A program made the translations under genes and the position numbers. Shown piece by piece: positions 25,801 to 33,356 of a stretch of 64,000 nucleotides of DNA. The stretch comes from Halorubrum vacuolatum (lineage in GTDB: Archaea; Halobacteriota; Halobacteria; Halobacteriales; Haloferacaceae). The first letter of the stretch is position 1. The number at the start of each line of letters is the position of its first letter. The stretch spans positions 98,177 through 162,176 of the forward strand of contig NZ_FZNQ01000005.1 in the NCBI RefSeq assembly GCF_900188065.1. Direction: 5' to 3'. The notes below the pieces were generated by a model. The model worked only from the letters and a program-made list of their open reading frames with translations. It was not told the DNA's origin and ran no database searches.

Positions 25801-27367
25801 CCAGACCGGGTCGGACAATGTGCAATTCGACGTTGACGAGACCGAGTTCGGATCCGGGTCCGTGACTGTTGATCCCGAGGAGACGGAGCCTGTAGAGTTC
25901 AGGTTCACTCCCGGTAGCGACGAAGCTGCTGTGAGTCCACTTACACTAGGTATTGGACTGGAAGATGCAGCTGTAGAGGCGAGTGACGAGATTGATGTGA
26001 TTGAGCCGGCAGACGTGACCGTTGATGAAACGAGCGTGGATCCGAGCGAAGTGCAAGCCGGTGAGCCGATCACGGTTGGCGCTGAGCTCGAGAATATCGG
26101 CGATATCGAAGCATCGCCCACGGTGGAGTTGCGCGTCGGCCCCAACATCGATGGAGTCGAGGGAACGGATTATGTCGTAGTCGCCAGTGACGATCCGACC
26201 ATCGCTGATGGCGACACCGAACCGATCGAGTTCACGGATGCAACCGTCCCGTCCGAAGCTATTGGTGATGACATCGTTCAAGGCGTGAATCAGGTCGGGG
26301 TCGCGACTGCTGCTGACAGTGATGCTGACCTGTTGAATATCGTCTCGACACCGGGTGTGTTCGACGTAACGATTGATGACTTCGATGACACCGTCGAGGT
26401 AGGTGAAACAGGTAGCGTCGATGTAACTATCTCGAACACCGGCGACGAGGCCGCCCAGCAGGATGTTGAATTTGTTGTGGACGGTGAGCGTGAGTCGCTA
26501 CAAGAGTTCGACCTTGATGAGGGAGCGGATGCATCGGAGACGTTCACGTATCAACTCGACAGTGATGATGTCGGCGAGATACCCATCGAGATTCAATCCG
26601 AGGATGACATTGATACGCGGACAGTGACTGTCGAAGCGGATACGCCAAGTGGTAGTGGCACCGGTGGCGGCGGCGGTGGCGGCGGTGGTGGTGCTGACGC
26701 GGCGCCGGCCGGCCCGACCGCACCCGACACCGCATCCGTCACCGCGAACGCGCGCGAGCGGATCCTCGATACGGAGCCCGACGTTGATGGCACGGGCGTC
26801 ACGGTCGAGGACACTGCCCTCGATTCGATCCGGTTCGACGAGGACACCCTGCGTGGCTCCGTCGACGTCTTCGAACTCGACGAGGTGCCCACGGATGCGC
26901 CCGCGCTCGCGGATGGCCAGCCGTTCGTCTCCGGGTTCATCATCGAACTCGACGATGACGAGCTGACCGACGAATCCGCGACGCTGACGGCAACGCTCCC
27001 GGCGGATCAGGTGAGCGATGCCGGCGCCGAGCCCGAGGATCTCGTCGTCCTCCACGCCGGTGATGACGAGTACGACGAGCTCGAGACGAGCGTCGAGGCG
27101 AACGGTGACGTGACCGTCACCGCCGAGACGCCCGGCTTCTCCACGTTCATCGTCACCGCCGACGTCGACGAGCCCGAGGAGGCTGACGACGTCGAGGAAC
27201 CGGACGCCGATGATGATCCGGAGCCGGCCGACGACGCTGACGACATCGACGAACCGGCTGACGACGAGCCAGACGACGTCGACGACGACACGCCCGGATT
27301 CGGTGCGCTCGTCGCGCTCGTCGCGCTGCTCGCCGCCGCGCTGCTCGCGACCCGCCGCCGGCCCTAA
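22820..27367 (+). CDS. large PGF-CTERM surface protein with two beta-helix domains, CARDB modules and PGF-pre-PGF domain
   Basis: 1515 aa, extracellular. Signal peptide 1-31 (MTDRRIQVQAVVFAV, cleavage after GGIAA). About 40-180 and 703-960 look like right-handed beta-helix segments (PGTYSEEIISVDTADLRIES; AGQYTEAVTIDTDDVVVSG). CARDB-like modules lie near 510-590, 600-700, 965-1060, 1065-1170 and 1175-1270. A poly-Gly linker (about 1277-1292) leads to a PGF-pre-PGF-type domain (about 1298-1450), an acidic Asp/Glu-Pro stalk, and the C-terminal DDTPGFGALVALVALL helix ending ATRRRP, the signal for archaeosortase ArtA. Base composition changes at the Gly linker: lower GC before, very GC-rich after. 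Probably a large surface or adhesion protein; the partner is unknown. Confidence 0.85.
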   Translation: MTDRRIQVQAVVFAVIMVISMIAVGAGGIAAQENGEQIASPSVESGDTLTVDGEGDEPDTFATVSDAVDEADEGDTISVEPGTYSEEIISVDTADLRIESTGNAAETTLDTELGVEIDSDDVVLEGMTITVDDDIVDNGAAPGALVVNGDDTEITDNIINPATDPSASGILVETSAITILGNEITGVEAGNSGGDVSFPDTDETVSVNDRSFSAENRRGIANEIFRENDAVDTSDPNIGLVQVEDAEFETFLGIEHNPGGTTFTDDQTTEVLGVEVQGAEQMEFGGNVDRSIEIRHPDTGSQIEITPEDGEPTVEMNSVRFFNLLSGDGELDDNPNLEIEDEEISVSVTGDEDIFTGVESTFTEFELALSEDGKVVDTTEGRLIGVTYPSDIELEGPTPDGELTTTVTRDDDVSEDYFIEFVVSPRQDVDAGIETEVENTDGDDFLEATVDVSDLPSAEYNLFFDIYEDEAGGLNNRIISLPEVGGLEIIDQGNFEIQEVEIDDDDVTAGEDEIETTVTIENTGDEDTQDVELLKNRIGTFDDERVDSESVSLEAGETTEVPLAYETAVGDDPGVQLDVQTQTSVRRGFIAAVAPGAPEFRITEVDATGDKTQGGDVDLEATVENIGNTDGSVDVEFAFARDIDFDDGSTTEITVDPGETETATVSGTIEQEPRAGDHSVPVDARISTEEGIISSPSTVGTTVAIDYGDIESGVDAATAGDQVLVTAGQYTEAVTIDTDDVVVSGVESGVEVEADGETPFTLAADGTGVSNVAIEDDVDTSAVSITGDDAAVVLADIAGFDTAVEIDNGATGATLIGNDVTVDRMDPAVDVQGSDTSIISNVFVPDEEAAAGDVIRLDEAASDTEIRDNTILTTPLGGNSPAAISVGDDESLAGTEVIRNNFDALAEDDLPVEGESPVDIAVDPEEPANELDATNNYAAGGSLTLESAGINEQDTSDEPLSADFEIADFSIEPDDDVEVGEEVIVSATVENDGDQTGSDNVQFDVDETEFGSGSVTVDPEETEPVEFRFTPGSDEAAVSPLTLGIGLEDAAVEASDEIDVIEPADVTVDETSVDPSEVQAGEPITVGAELENIGDIEASPTVELRVGPNIDGVEGTDYVVVASDDPTIADGDTEPIEFTDATVPSEAIGDDIVQGVNQVGVATAADSDADLLNIVSTPGVFDVTIDDFDDTVEVGETGSVDVTISNTGDEAAQQDVEFVVDGERESLQEFDLDEGADASETFTYQLDSDDVGEIPIEIQSEDDIDTRTVTVEADTPSGSGTGGGGGGGGGGADAAPAGPTAPDTASVTANARERILDTEPDVDGTGVTVEDTALDSIRFDEDTLRGSVDVFELDEVPTDAPALADGQPFVSGFIIELDDDELTDESATLTATLPADQVSDAGAEPEDLVVLHAGDDEYDELETSVEANGDVTVTAETPGFSTFIVTADVDEPEEADDVEEPDADDDPEPADDADDIDEPADDEPDDVDDDTPGFGALVALVALLAAALLATRRRP

Positions 27368-27400
27368 CGGGCGCGTGAGTACGTCGCGGCTCTCGAATCG

Positions 27401-27450
27401 CCCGCCGGTCACGGTGGCCGGCGACCCGACCGCGGATTCATCCCCTTTTT
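27401..27450 (+). terminator. hairpin plus T-run after the 1515-aa surface gene
   Basis: CGCCGG (about 27400-27405) pairs with CCGGCG shortly downstream, and the sequence then runs into CCCCTTTTT. The position 40-80 bp after the stop codon fits a transcription terminator. Confidence 0.55.
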
Positions 27451-27633
27451 CGGCGACACGCGCTTTGTAAGCTGCTGGTCAGGGTCGTCGGTGAATCGCG
27501 TCGGCCGAGAGGTCGTTTGCCATCGTCCGGGGGTCGATCGAACGTCGGGGTGCATCGAGGTGATCACCACGTGCCGGCGTACGGCTGTTCACCGCTGGCG
27601 TATTCGATCCGTTCGCCCGTCCCGGCTGGCTCT

Positions 27634-27687
27634 CCGTCCGTTCCCCGGTCGCTTGGCCGTCCGTCCGTTCCCCGGCCGCTTGGCCGT
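27634..27687 (+). repeat. 27-bp direct repeat, two copies
   Basis: CCGTCCGTTCCCCGGTCGCTTGG at 27634 recurs as CCGTCCGTTCCCCGGCCGCTTGG at 27661, in non-coding DNA. A weaker third copy may precede them. Confidence 0.7.
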
Positions 27688-27821
27688 TCGTCAGCTTCCC
27701 GCGTGGTACTGTGAACAGCATTTTCCTCACACGCGCGTGCGAGGGCGCGAGGGAGCGCGAGCGTCCGCCCGGCCGGGCGTGCGGGTATCAGTTTATTTCC
27801 TCCCGCGTGTTCCGGATCGGT

Positions 27822-28703
27822 ATGCGGTATCGTGACGAGGAGCTGCTCGATGGGATCCGGGCGGTGGCCGACGAGGTGGGTCGCCGGCCGACGCTCAAGG
27901 AGTATCGCGAGCGGGGGCCGCACGGCGTGTCGACGCTCTTCGCGCGGTTCGGATCGTGGCGGGGGGCGGTGGCGGCGGCCGGGTTCGACCCGCGGGAGCC
28001 GACGAACGAGGTGTCGGTCGAGGAGCTACTCGCGGAGATCGAGCGGCTCGGGGAGACGAAGGGGCGGCGGCCGACGGCGGTGGAGATGGACCGGGAGGGG
28101 GCGTACGCGGTCGCCACGTACCGGCGGCGGTTCGGGACGTGGAGCAACGCGGTGGAGGCGGCGGGGTACGAGCCGATCCGGCTCGGGCGGGCGACGGACG
28201 ACCAGCTCCTCGCGGAGTTACGGCGGGTCAACGGGGTGTGTGCGGACCCGCCGCCGAGCTTTACGCAGATGCAGCGGTTGGGTGTGTATGCGCCGCGGAC
28301 GTACGTGCGGCGGTTTGGATCGTGGCGGGCGGCGGTAGAGGCGGCGGGGTTCGAGCCGCGGGGGGTGGCCGGGCGGATCCCGCGGGGGGAGCTGCTCGCG
28401 GACCTGCATCGGGTGTGTGAGCGGGTGGGTCGGCGGCCGACGGCGGCGGACGTCCGCGAGCATGGGGCGTATGCGCTCGCGACGTATCAGCGGCGGTTCG
28501 GGTCGTGGTCGGCGGCGCTGGAGGCGGCTTTCGGGGCGGATGGCGACACGTTGGCGGGGGATGACGATGCGATCGGGCCGGAAGACGGGCGGATCGACTC
28601 TGAAGCCGACCCAACCGATCCAGAAGACGATCCGACCGACGCCGACGACGAACCGGCAGAAACCGCCGTAGAGGGCCGTAAGCGTGACGGTCCGGCGGAG
28701 TAA
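27822..28703 (+). CDS. four-repeat HNH-repeat (homing-endonuclease-associated repeat) DNA-binding protein
   Basis: 293 aa from the ATG at 27822 (MRYRDEELLDGIRAV), with a TATA-like box about 28 nt upstream. Four repeats of about 55 residues at 1-58, 68-123, 127-182 and 186-240. Each has an acidic start (EELLAEI, DQLLAEL, GELLADL), a GRRPT-type turn, and the ending (Y)xRRFGSWxxAVEAAGFEP, followed by an acidic tail. Such repeats occur beside HNH homing endonucleases and as stand-alone DNA-binding proteins in haloarchaea; no nuclease motif is seen. Located in the S-layer island and on the same strand, it is a candidate regulator or recombination factor for these genes, but only position suggests it. 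Very GC-rich. Confidence 0.8.
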   Translation: MRYRDEELLDGIRAVADEVGRRPTLKEYRERGPHGVSTLFARFGSWRGAVAAAGFDPREPTNEVSVEELLAEIERLGETKGRRPTAVEMDREGAYAVATYRRRFGTWSNAVEAAGYEPIRLGRATDDQLLAELRRVNGVCADPPPSFTQMQRLGVYAPRTYVRRFGSWRAAVEAAGFEPRGVAGRIPRGELLADLHRVCERVGRRPTAADVREHGAYALATYQRRFGSWSAALEAAFGADGDTLAGDDDAIGPEDGRIDSEADPTDPEDDPTDADDEPAETAVEGRKRDGPAE

Positions 28704-29019
28704 CCTCCAAGCCGCTTTATATACTCATCTACTTCGCTCGACTCAGTTCCGCAGGATCGTCGATCGCCGAAAACGGGCGTCTCACGTGCGTCAGACGCTT
28801 GGTAACGATTGACACGATCACCCCTTAATCACACAAAGTATTTATAACCGGCCCTGTAGGTTTCGAGTGTACCCCTACCCAAGTGGCAGGAGATGAGTAT
28901 CCCTCGGACCGAGTCCGGCCGTACCCCTGATGAATGAATTGGTGCCGTATGCGACGATCGGGCGTGGCTCGAAGGTCAGGAGAAAGCTGCTGTCGCGGTA
29001 CAGAAAAACGAAACTAAAC
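28704..29019. other. leader region of the S-layer gene
   Basis: Contains a TATA-like CTTTATATAC at 28716-28725 of unknown use, then the S-layer promoter and a 5' leader of about 150 nt. An in-frame ATG at 28930 would add a basic 30-residue extension ahead of the signal peptide, so it is probably not the start. Confidence 0.5.
28835..28881 (+). promoter_or_regulatory. S-layer promoter and conserved leader start, copy 1
   Basis: AAAGTATTTATAAC followed about 20 bases later by TGTACCCCTACCCA. The same combination stands upstream of the next S-layer gene (33193-33239). The TATA box would start transcription at or close to the TGTACCCC motif, so the mRNAs of both genes probably share their first bases. 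Confidence 0.65.
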
Positions 29020-32000
29020 ATGACACGCGACAATAACGAAACACGAAAGAAGGCCAATGCGGTCTTCTTCTCGGTTATCATGGTTGTATCCATGGTGGCG
29101 ATTGGCTTTGCCGGCTTTGCCGGTGGGGCCGCCGCGGTTTCATCCAACGCCGACAACGTCGACATCGAGTACGACGAAGTCGAAGACGGCGATGAAATCG
29201 TTGAAGGTACAGGTGTAGATCAAACCGAACTTGCTGAGTCTCCTGATCTTTCGTACACGGTCAGTACGGATCAGGAAGATGAAGGCGATGCATTTGCTGG
29301 AACTGACGAAGTCGCCTTCGTCATCGAAATTGAGGACACAGAATATGTTCTCGAAACACAGGAAGGAGATCTTGACGACCTCCATAACGAGGATGTTACT
29401 GGAGAATTCACCGCAGCAGCAGACGCCATTGAGGACCTAGATGGCGACGATGTTGGCGATTATGATCACCGTATTGTGATCGTTGACGAGACTCAAGAAT
29501 CAAGCACAAACTTTGAGGACTTGGAGGAACTCGACTCTGCCGTTACGGATGACACCGAGGATGAGAACGAGTTCACCAGCGAGACGCTGACGCTCAGCAT
29601 CCTTGAAGAGCCTGACCTGCAGGTTACGGATCTCGATGCACCGTCCGAAGTCCAGCCTGACTTCGACATGACGGTCACTGCTGAGATCACCAACGAAGGT
29701 GGGGCTGACGCTGATGCTGACGACGCGTCTAACGACATTGAATACAACTTCAATGACGACACCGATGAACTCTCGCATGGTGACGACGGTGGTATCGAGC
29801 ACCAAGACCTGCGCGAGGATAACATCGAAGGCGGCGAAAGTGTCGAAGTTGAATTCAATTACGCCGATCTTCTCGGAGAGGGGACGTACTTCCACTCTGT
29901 AACGACTGGTGACGACACTGATGGCCTGTCGACCAGCGTGGAGGTCACGTCTGAGGCAGAAGAAGAGCCTGAGGAAGTCGAAGAGACCGGCGTCGAATAC
30001 GCTCCTGACCGCCCGTGGACTGGCCAGGACGTCTACGCATACGGTGAGCCGATCAACGACGCTGGCGAGGAAGAATACGACCTCCGTGAGGTCGATGACT
30101 TCGACGACGGCATCGTCGACTCCAGCTCGTTCGTTGAAGAGCTCGACTCCCAGCAACTCATCTTAGAGGGTGAAGATGCGTCCGACGCTGATCAGCGTAT
30201 CGCAGACATCATCGAGGCACGTGATGACGAAGCTGACATCGAGCATGAGGACTGGGTCGTCGAAATCGACACCGACGGTCTTGACTCGAGCGACTTCTTC
30301 CTCCGCGGTGGCGACCTCGAACGCAACCCTGTTGAGGAAGAAACCTTCGAAACCCGTATCATGGATCTCGACACCGAGTTCGACGATGATACGGTTTCTG
30401 ACACCGGCGGCGACGCGCTGACGGACCTCGACATCGACTCCAACCGTGGCACCTACACGCTGAACGCCAGCGCTGGCGGTGACCTTGACGACTACGAACT
30501 CTTCGGCATCCTCGTCGACGACGACGAGACCTTCGAAGACTACGGATTCGACGCCGACACTGACCTCGAAGAGATCCGCGATGACGGCGATCTCGAGGAC
30601 CTCGTCGACAACATCCGTGAGGTAGGCGACACCTCGACTGAAGATGAGGTCGAGGACGCAGTCATCGGCGTTGACGGTGTTGAAGATCCCGAGACGTTCG
30701 GTACGTTCAACGTCTTCCTCTACGATGAAGACGAAGACCAAGACGACCTCGATGGTGACGAACTCGTTGGCCTGTTCGGTAACCAGGACCTCGACGAGGA
30801 AGTCAGCTTCAAGGACGTCGACGATGACGACTACGAGTTCCTCTTCGAAGGCTTCGACACCGACGCTGAGGACACTGCAGAGATAACTGTCGAAGACGTT
30901 GACGACGCTGAACTCGAGTTCGTCGACGGTACGGTCGACGTCGCACAGGGTGGCGTCGCTGGCATCACCGTCGGTGCGAACGAGGCTGCCGACTCCGGTG
31001 TCCTTGTCATCGGTGAGAAGGAGGACTTCGGCTACCAGATGAACGTCTCCATTGACGAGTTCAACGAGGAGACTGACGAGATCACCGTCTACTTCAACAC
31101 CTACGCGGCTGGTACGACCGGCCACGATGTTGGTGTTGACGACGACACCATCGTCTGGGTTGACGAAGACGACGAAGACGAAGGCGCTGAGATCAGCTTC
31201 GAAGATTACGGTGATGTTGACGAAGGGACCGAAAACGACGGTGGAGAGTCCTTCGACACCAACACGCTTGACTTCATCCTGAGCGACGGTGACTACGACA
31301 TGCAGGTCCTCGCTGAGGAGGACTACGAAGAAGCAGTCGACGATCCGGATGACGTCGGCTCGCTGCTCATCGAAGACCGTGACGAACACCAGGTGAACAC
31401 GTGGACGGCATCGGACGACACGTTCGATGACATCGAAGACGATGTCGACGATGTCTTCGCAGGCATCGAAGCCGGTAACGTCACCGAGCGCGACCTCGTC
31501 GCGCAGGAAGACGTTATCATCCACGAGCTTGGTTCGAACACCGGCCTCGATGGCGTCTTCGCCTACATCGAGCGGTCTGACGCCGAATTCGCAGACTTCG
31601 TGACGCCAGTCACCGATGATGATTTCGGTCAGGGCGACTTGAAGGACTCTGGCGATGCTGACAACCTGTTCGAGTTCAACAACGCTGAAGACGCTGGCGA
31701 CGATGAGAACCAGCGCGCCGCACGCTTCCGCATCCGCGAGACGCGTGCCAGCGCTGGTCCGAACGTCGACCGCCGTGTGATCGGCGGCTCCAGCGAGGAC
31801 GGTCTCTCCGCGCTCGAGGAAACGGACATCTCGTTCATCACCAGTGATGGTCAGAGCGAGGCGTTCGTCGCCATCGAGACCGAGGACTGGGACGACGACG
31901 AAGATAGCCCGTTCATCGGCCAGGATGAAGAAGAACTCGATGACGAAGACGACTACGAGTTCAACACCAACATCCGACTTGAGGACAACTGGCTCCTCGA

Positions 32001-32826
32001 GTTCGACGATGAGGACGACGACGATCTCTCGGACCTCTTCCAGACCGCTGACTCGACGTACGACGTCGAGGAGCGAACTGGCGAGTTCGAGCAGGACCCG
32101 TACAACGCAACGCCAACTGACGGCTTCGAGTTCAACGCCGACACGAACATCGCGCCTGGCACCGAAATTGACATGCGCGTCCGTTCGTCCGGCGACACGC
32201 GTCCGTCGTTCATCATGACCGACGACGACCTCGAAGTCACGCAGGACGAGGACGTGACCGGCACGTTCAACCTGAGCGACACGAACGTCGGTGACACCTA
32301 CGACCTCGAACTGCGCGGCGGGGACTACCCCGACGACGTTGAGGCCGAAGGTGAAATCGTCGACGAAGTCGTTGAGCCTGCCGTCTTCGAGGTCGACGAT
32401 CTCGACCCCGCAGAGGCAACCGTCGATGAGGGCGACCTGATCGACGTCTCCGCGACCGTCACCAACACCGGTGGGGAGGAAGACACGAAGGATGTCGAAC
32501 TCCGCATCGACGGTGACACCGTCGAGACCGAAGAGCTCGAGCTGGACGTTGACGAGGACGCCACGGTCGAGTTCACTGACGTGGACACGACCGGCCTCGA
32601 CGGCACGTTCACCCACAGCGTGTGGACCGAGGACGACGAAGCTGAAGGCACGTTGACCGTCGAAGTCGACGACGACGAACCCGACGTCGATGACGACGAC
32701 GACGTCGACGTTGACGACGACGACGATGTCGACGACGTCGACGACGACACGCCCGGCTTCGGTGCCATCGTGGCACTCGTCGCGCTGCTCGCCGCCGCGC
32801 TCCTCGCGACCCGCCGCCGTCCCTAA
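29020..32826 (+). CDS. csg: major S-layer glycoprotein (PGF-CTERM)
   Basis: 1268 aa from the ATG at 29020, which directly precedes the signal peptide (1-39, MTRDNNETRKKANAVFFSVI, ending GGAAA). About 40-325 is a domain missing from the neighbouring paralogue. About 326-1110 is the shared S-layer core (for example SNRGTYTLNASAGGDLDD, GTVDVAQGGVAGITVGANEA, RASAGPNVDRRVIGGSS). About 1120-1205 is a CARDB-like module, followed by an Asp-rich stalk and DDTPGFGAIVALVALL ending ATRRRP. N-glycosylation sequons include NAS, NVS, NVT, NAT and NLS. It should form the cell's surface lattice, anchored through archaeosortase processing of the C-terminus. Own promoter, long leader, strong terminator. Confidence 0.87.
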   Translation: MTRDNNETRKKANAVFFSVIMVVSMVAIGFAGFAGGAAAVSSNADNVDIEYDEVEDGDEIVEGTGVDQTELAESPDLSYTVSTDQEDEGDAFAGTDEVAFVIEIEDTEYVLETQEGDLDDLHNEDVTGEFTAAADAIEDLDGDDVGDYDHRIVIVDETQESSTNFEDLEELDSAVTDDTEDENEFTSETLTLSILEEPDLQVTDLDAPSEVQPDFDMTVTAEITNEGGADADADDASNDIEYNFNDDTDELSHGDDGGIEHQDLREDNIEGGESVEVEFNYADLLGEGTYFHSVTTGDDTDGLSTSVEVTSEAEEEPEEVEETGVEYAPDRPWTGQDVYAYGEPINDAGEEEYDLREVDDFDDGIVDSSSFVEELDSQQLILEGEDASDADQRIADIIEARDDEADIEHEDWVVEIDTDGLDSSDFFLRGGDLERNPVEEETFETRIMDLDTEFDDDTVSDTGGDALTDLDIDSNRGTYTLNASAGGDLDDYELFGILVDDDETFEDYGFDADTDLEEIRDDGDLEDLVDNIREVGDTSTEDEVEDAVIGVDGVEDPETFGTFNVFLYDEDEDQDDLDGDELVGLFGNQDLDEEVSFKDVDDDDYEFLFEGFDTDAEDTAEITVEDVDDAELEFVDGTVDVAQGGVAGITVGANEAADSGVLVIGEKEDFGYQMNVSIDEFNEETDEITVYFNTYAAGTTGHDVGVDDDTIVWVDEDDEDEGAEISFEDYGDVDEGTENDGGESFDTNTLDFILSDGDYDMQVLAEEDYEEAVDDPDDVGSLLIEDRDEHQVNTWTASDDTFDDIEDDVDDVFAGIEAGNVTERDLVAQEDVIIHELGSNTGLDGVFAYIERSDAEFADFVTPVTDDDFGQGDLKDSGDADNLFEFNNAEDAGDDENQRAARFRIRETRASAGPNVDRRVIGGSSEDGLSALEETDISFITSDGQSEAFVAIETEDWDDDEDSPFIGQDEEELDDEDDYEFNTNIRLEDNWLLEFDDEDDDDLSDLFQTADSTYDVEERTGEFEQDPYNATPTDGFEFNADTNIAPGTEIDMRVRSSGDTRPSFIMTDDDLEVTQDEDVTGTFNLSDTNVGDTYDLELRGGDYPDDVEAEGEIVDEVVEPAVFEVDDLDPAEATVDEGDLIDVSATVTNTGGEEDTKDVELRIDGDTVETEELELDVDEDATVEFTDVDTTGLDGTFTHSVWTEDDEAEGTLTVEVDDDEPDVDDDDDVDVDDDDDVDDVDDDTPGFGAIVALVALLAAALLATRRRP

Positions 32827-32960
32827 CACGGACGACAGCGAGTCACGAGACGCGCGACACGCGGGCTGACGCGAGTCAGTCCACTTCGGTTTGACCACCG
32901 GCCCACCCGGGCCGGTCCCCTTGCGGTATTTTTATCGGACCCACCCGGTGAGCGACGGCG
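32819..32960 (+). repeat. 140-bp downstream repeat of S-layer genes, copy 1
   Basis: The stop codon and following ~135 bp are closely similar, with few gaps, to 36073-36213 after the second S-layer gene. Shared landmarks are TAACxCGGACGAC, CGCGCGAC, TGACGCGAG, TTCGGTTTGAC, the terminator hairpin, and TATCGGACCCACCCGG. This marks a tandem duplication of the gene with its 3' flank, or conversion between copies. Confidence 0.75.
32897..32934 (+). terminator. terminator of the first S-layer gene
   Basis: ACCGGCCC-ACCC-GGGCCGGT is a perfect 8-bp stem with a 4-base loop, followed by CCCCTTGCGGTATTTTTAT. It lies about 70 bp after the stop codon. Confidence 0.75.
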
Positions 32961-33192
32961 ATCCGCCACCGCCGTGAACGCCGATGCCACCGCATTGAAC
33001 GCCGACGCCACCGAGTGAACCGACCGCGCTGTGCGGGCTCCCCCGTCTGGACCCGACCGTCTCTTCACGTGTGCACGCCTGCGAAGACACGTGCGTAAGT
33101 ATATAAGGGGACGATTCGGTCAAAAAGCTAACCAGTAGATAGAGGGTCTGAGAAGGCTGGTATCGACGTTCTAGCGGATATACACGATAGAG

Positions 33193-33239
33193 AAAGTACT
33201 TATAAACACCCGGCATCGGTTCGGCTGTACCCCTACCCA
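33193..33239 (+). promoter_or_regulatory. S-layer promoter and conserved leader start, copy 2
   Basis: AAAGTACTTATAAAC followed by TGTACCCCTACCCA, matching copy 1 at 28835-28881 in order and spacing. Leader length to the ATG at 33357 is about 130 nt. Confidence 0.65.
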
Positions 33240-33356
33240 GGGCCGCAACGCGACGCACCGTTGCCGGAGTCAGGGACCGTTCGTTCCGAACGACCGGGAG
33301 CCGCTGGCTCGGCGACCACGAACGCGCCGCTGTGGTCGTGAAACCCAACAGCAACC

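Larger units (their letters stand above)
27368..27821. other. intergenic region between surface gene and HNH-repeat gene
   Basis: About 450 bases with a transcription terminator just after the surface gene, a 27-bp direct repeat (about 27634-27687), and at the right end the promoter of the next gene (TTTATTTC, 27792-27799). No gene is supported. Confidence 0.5.
32827..33356. other. intergenic region between the two S-layer genes
   Basis: 530 bases holding the downstream repeat and terminator, a 21-bp tandem repeat at about 32965-33020 (units GCCACCGCxxTGAACGCCGAY), a TATA-like GTATATAAGG at about 33096-33105, and the promoter/leader of the second S-layer gene. No gene is supported. Confidence 0.5.

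Noticed and set aside
28930..29019. Upstream in-frame ATG that would extend the S-layer protein by 30 residues
   Set aside because: The extension is basic and puts the signal peptide about 45 residues from the N-terminus; the ATG at 29020 directly precedes it, as in the neighbouring paralogue.
30163..32898. 911-codon frame antisense to the S-layer gene
   Set aside because: Mirror effect of Asp/Glu-rich coding DNA (GAC/GAG repeats read as Val/Leu on the other strand); no start signal or domain, and the sense frame is a clear S-layer protein.
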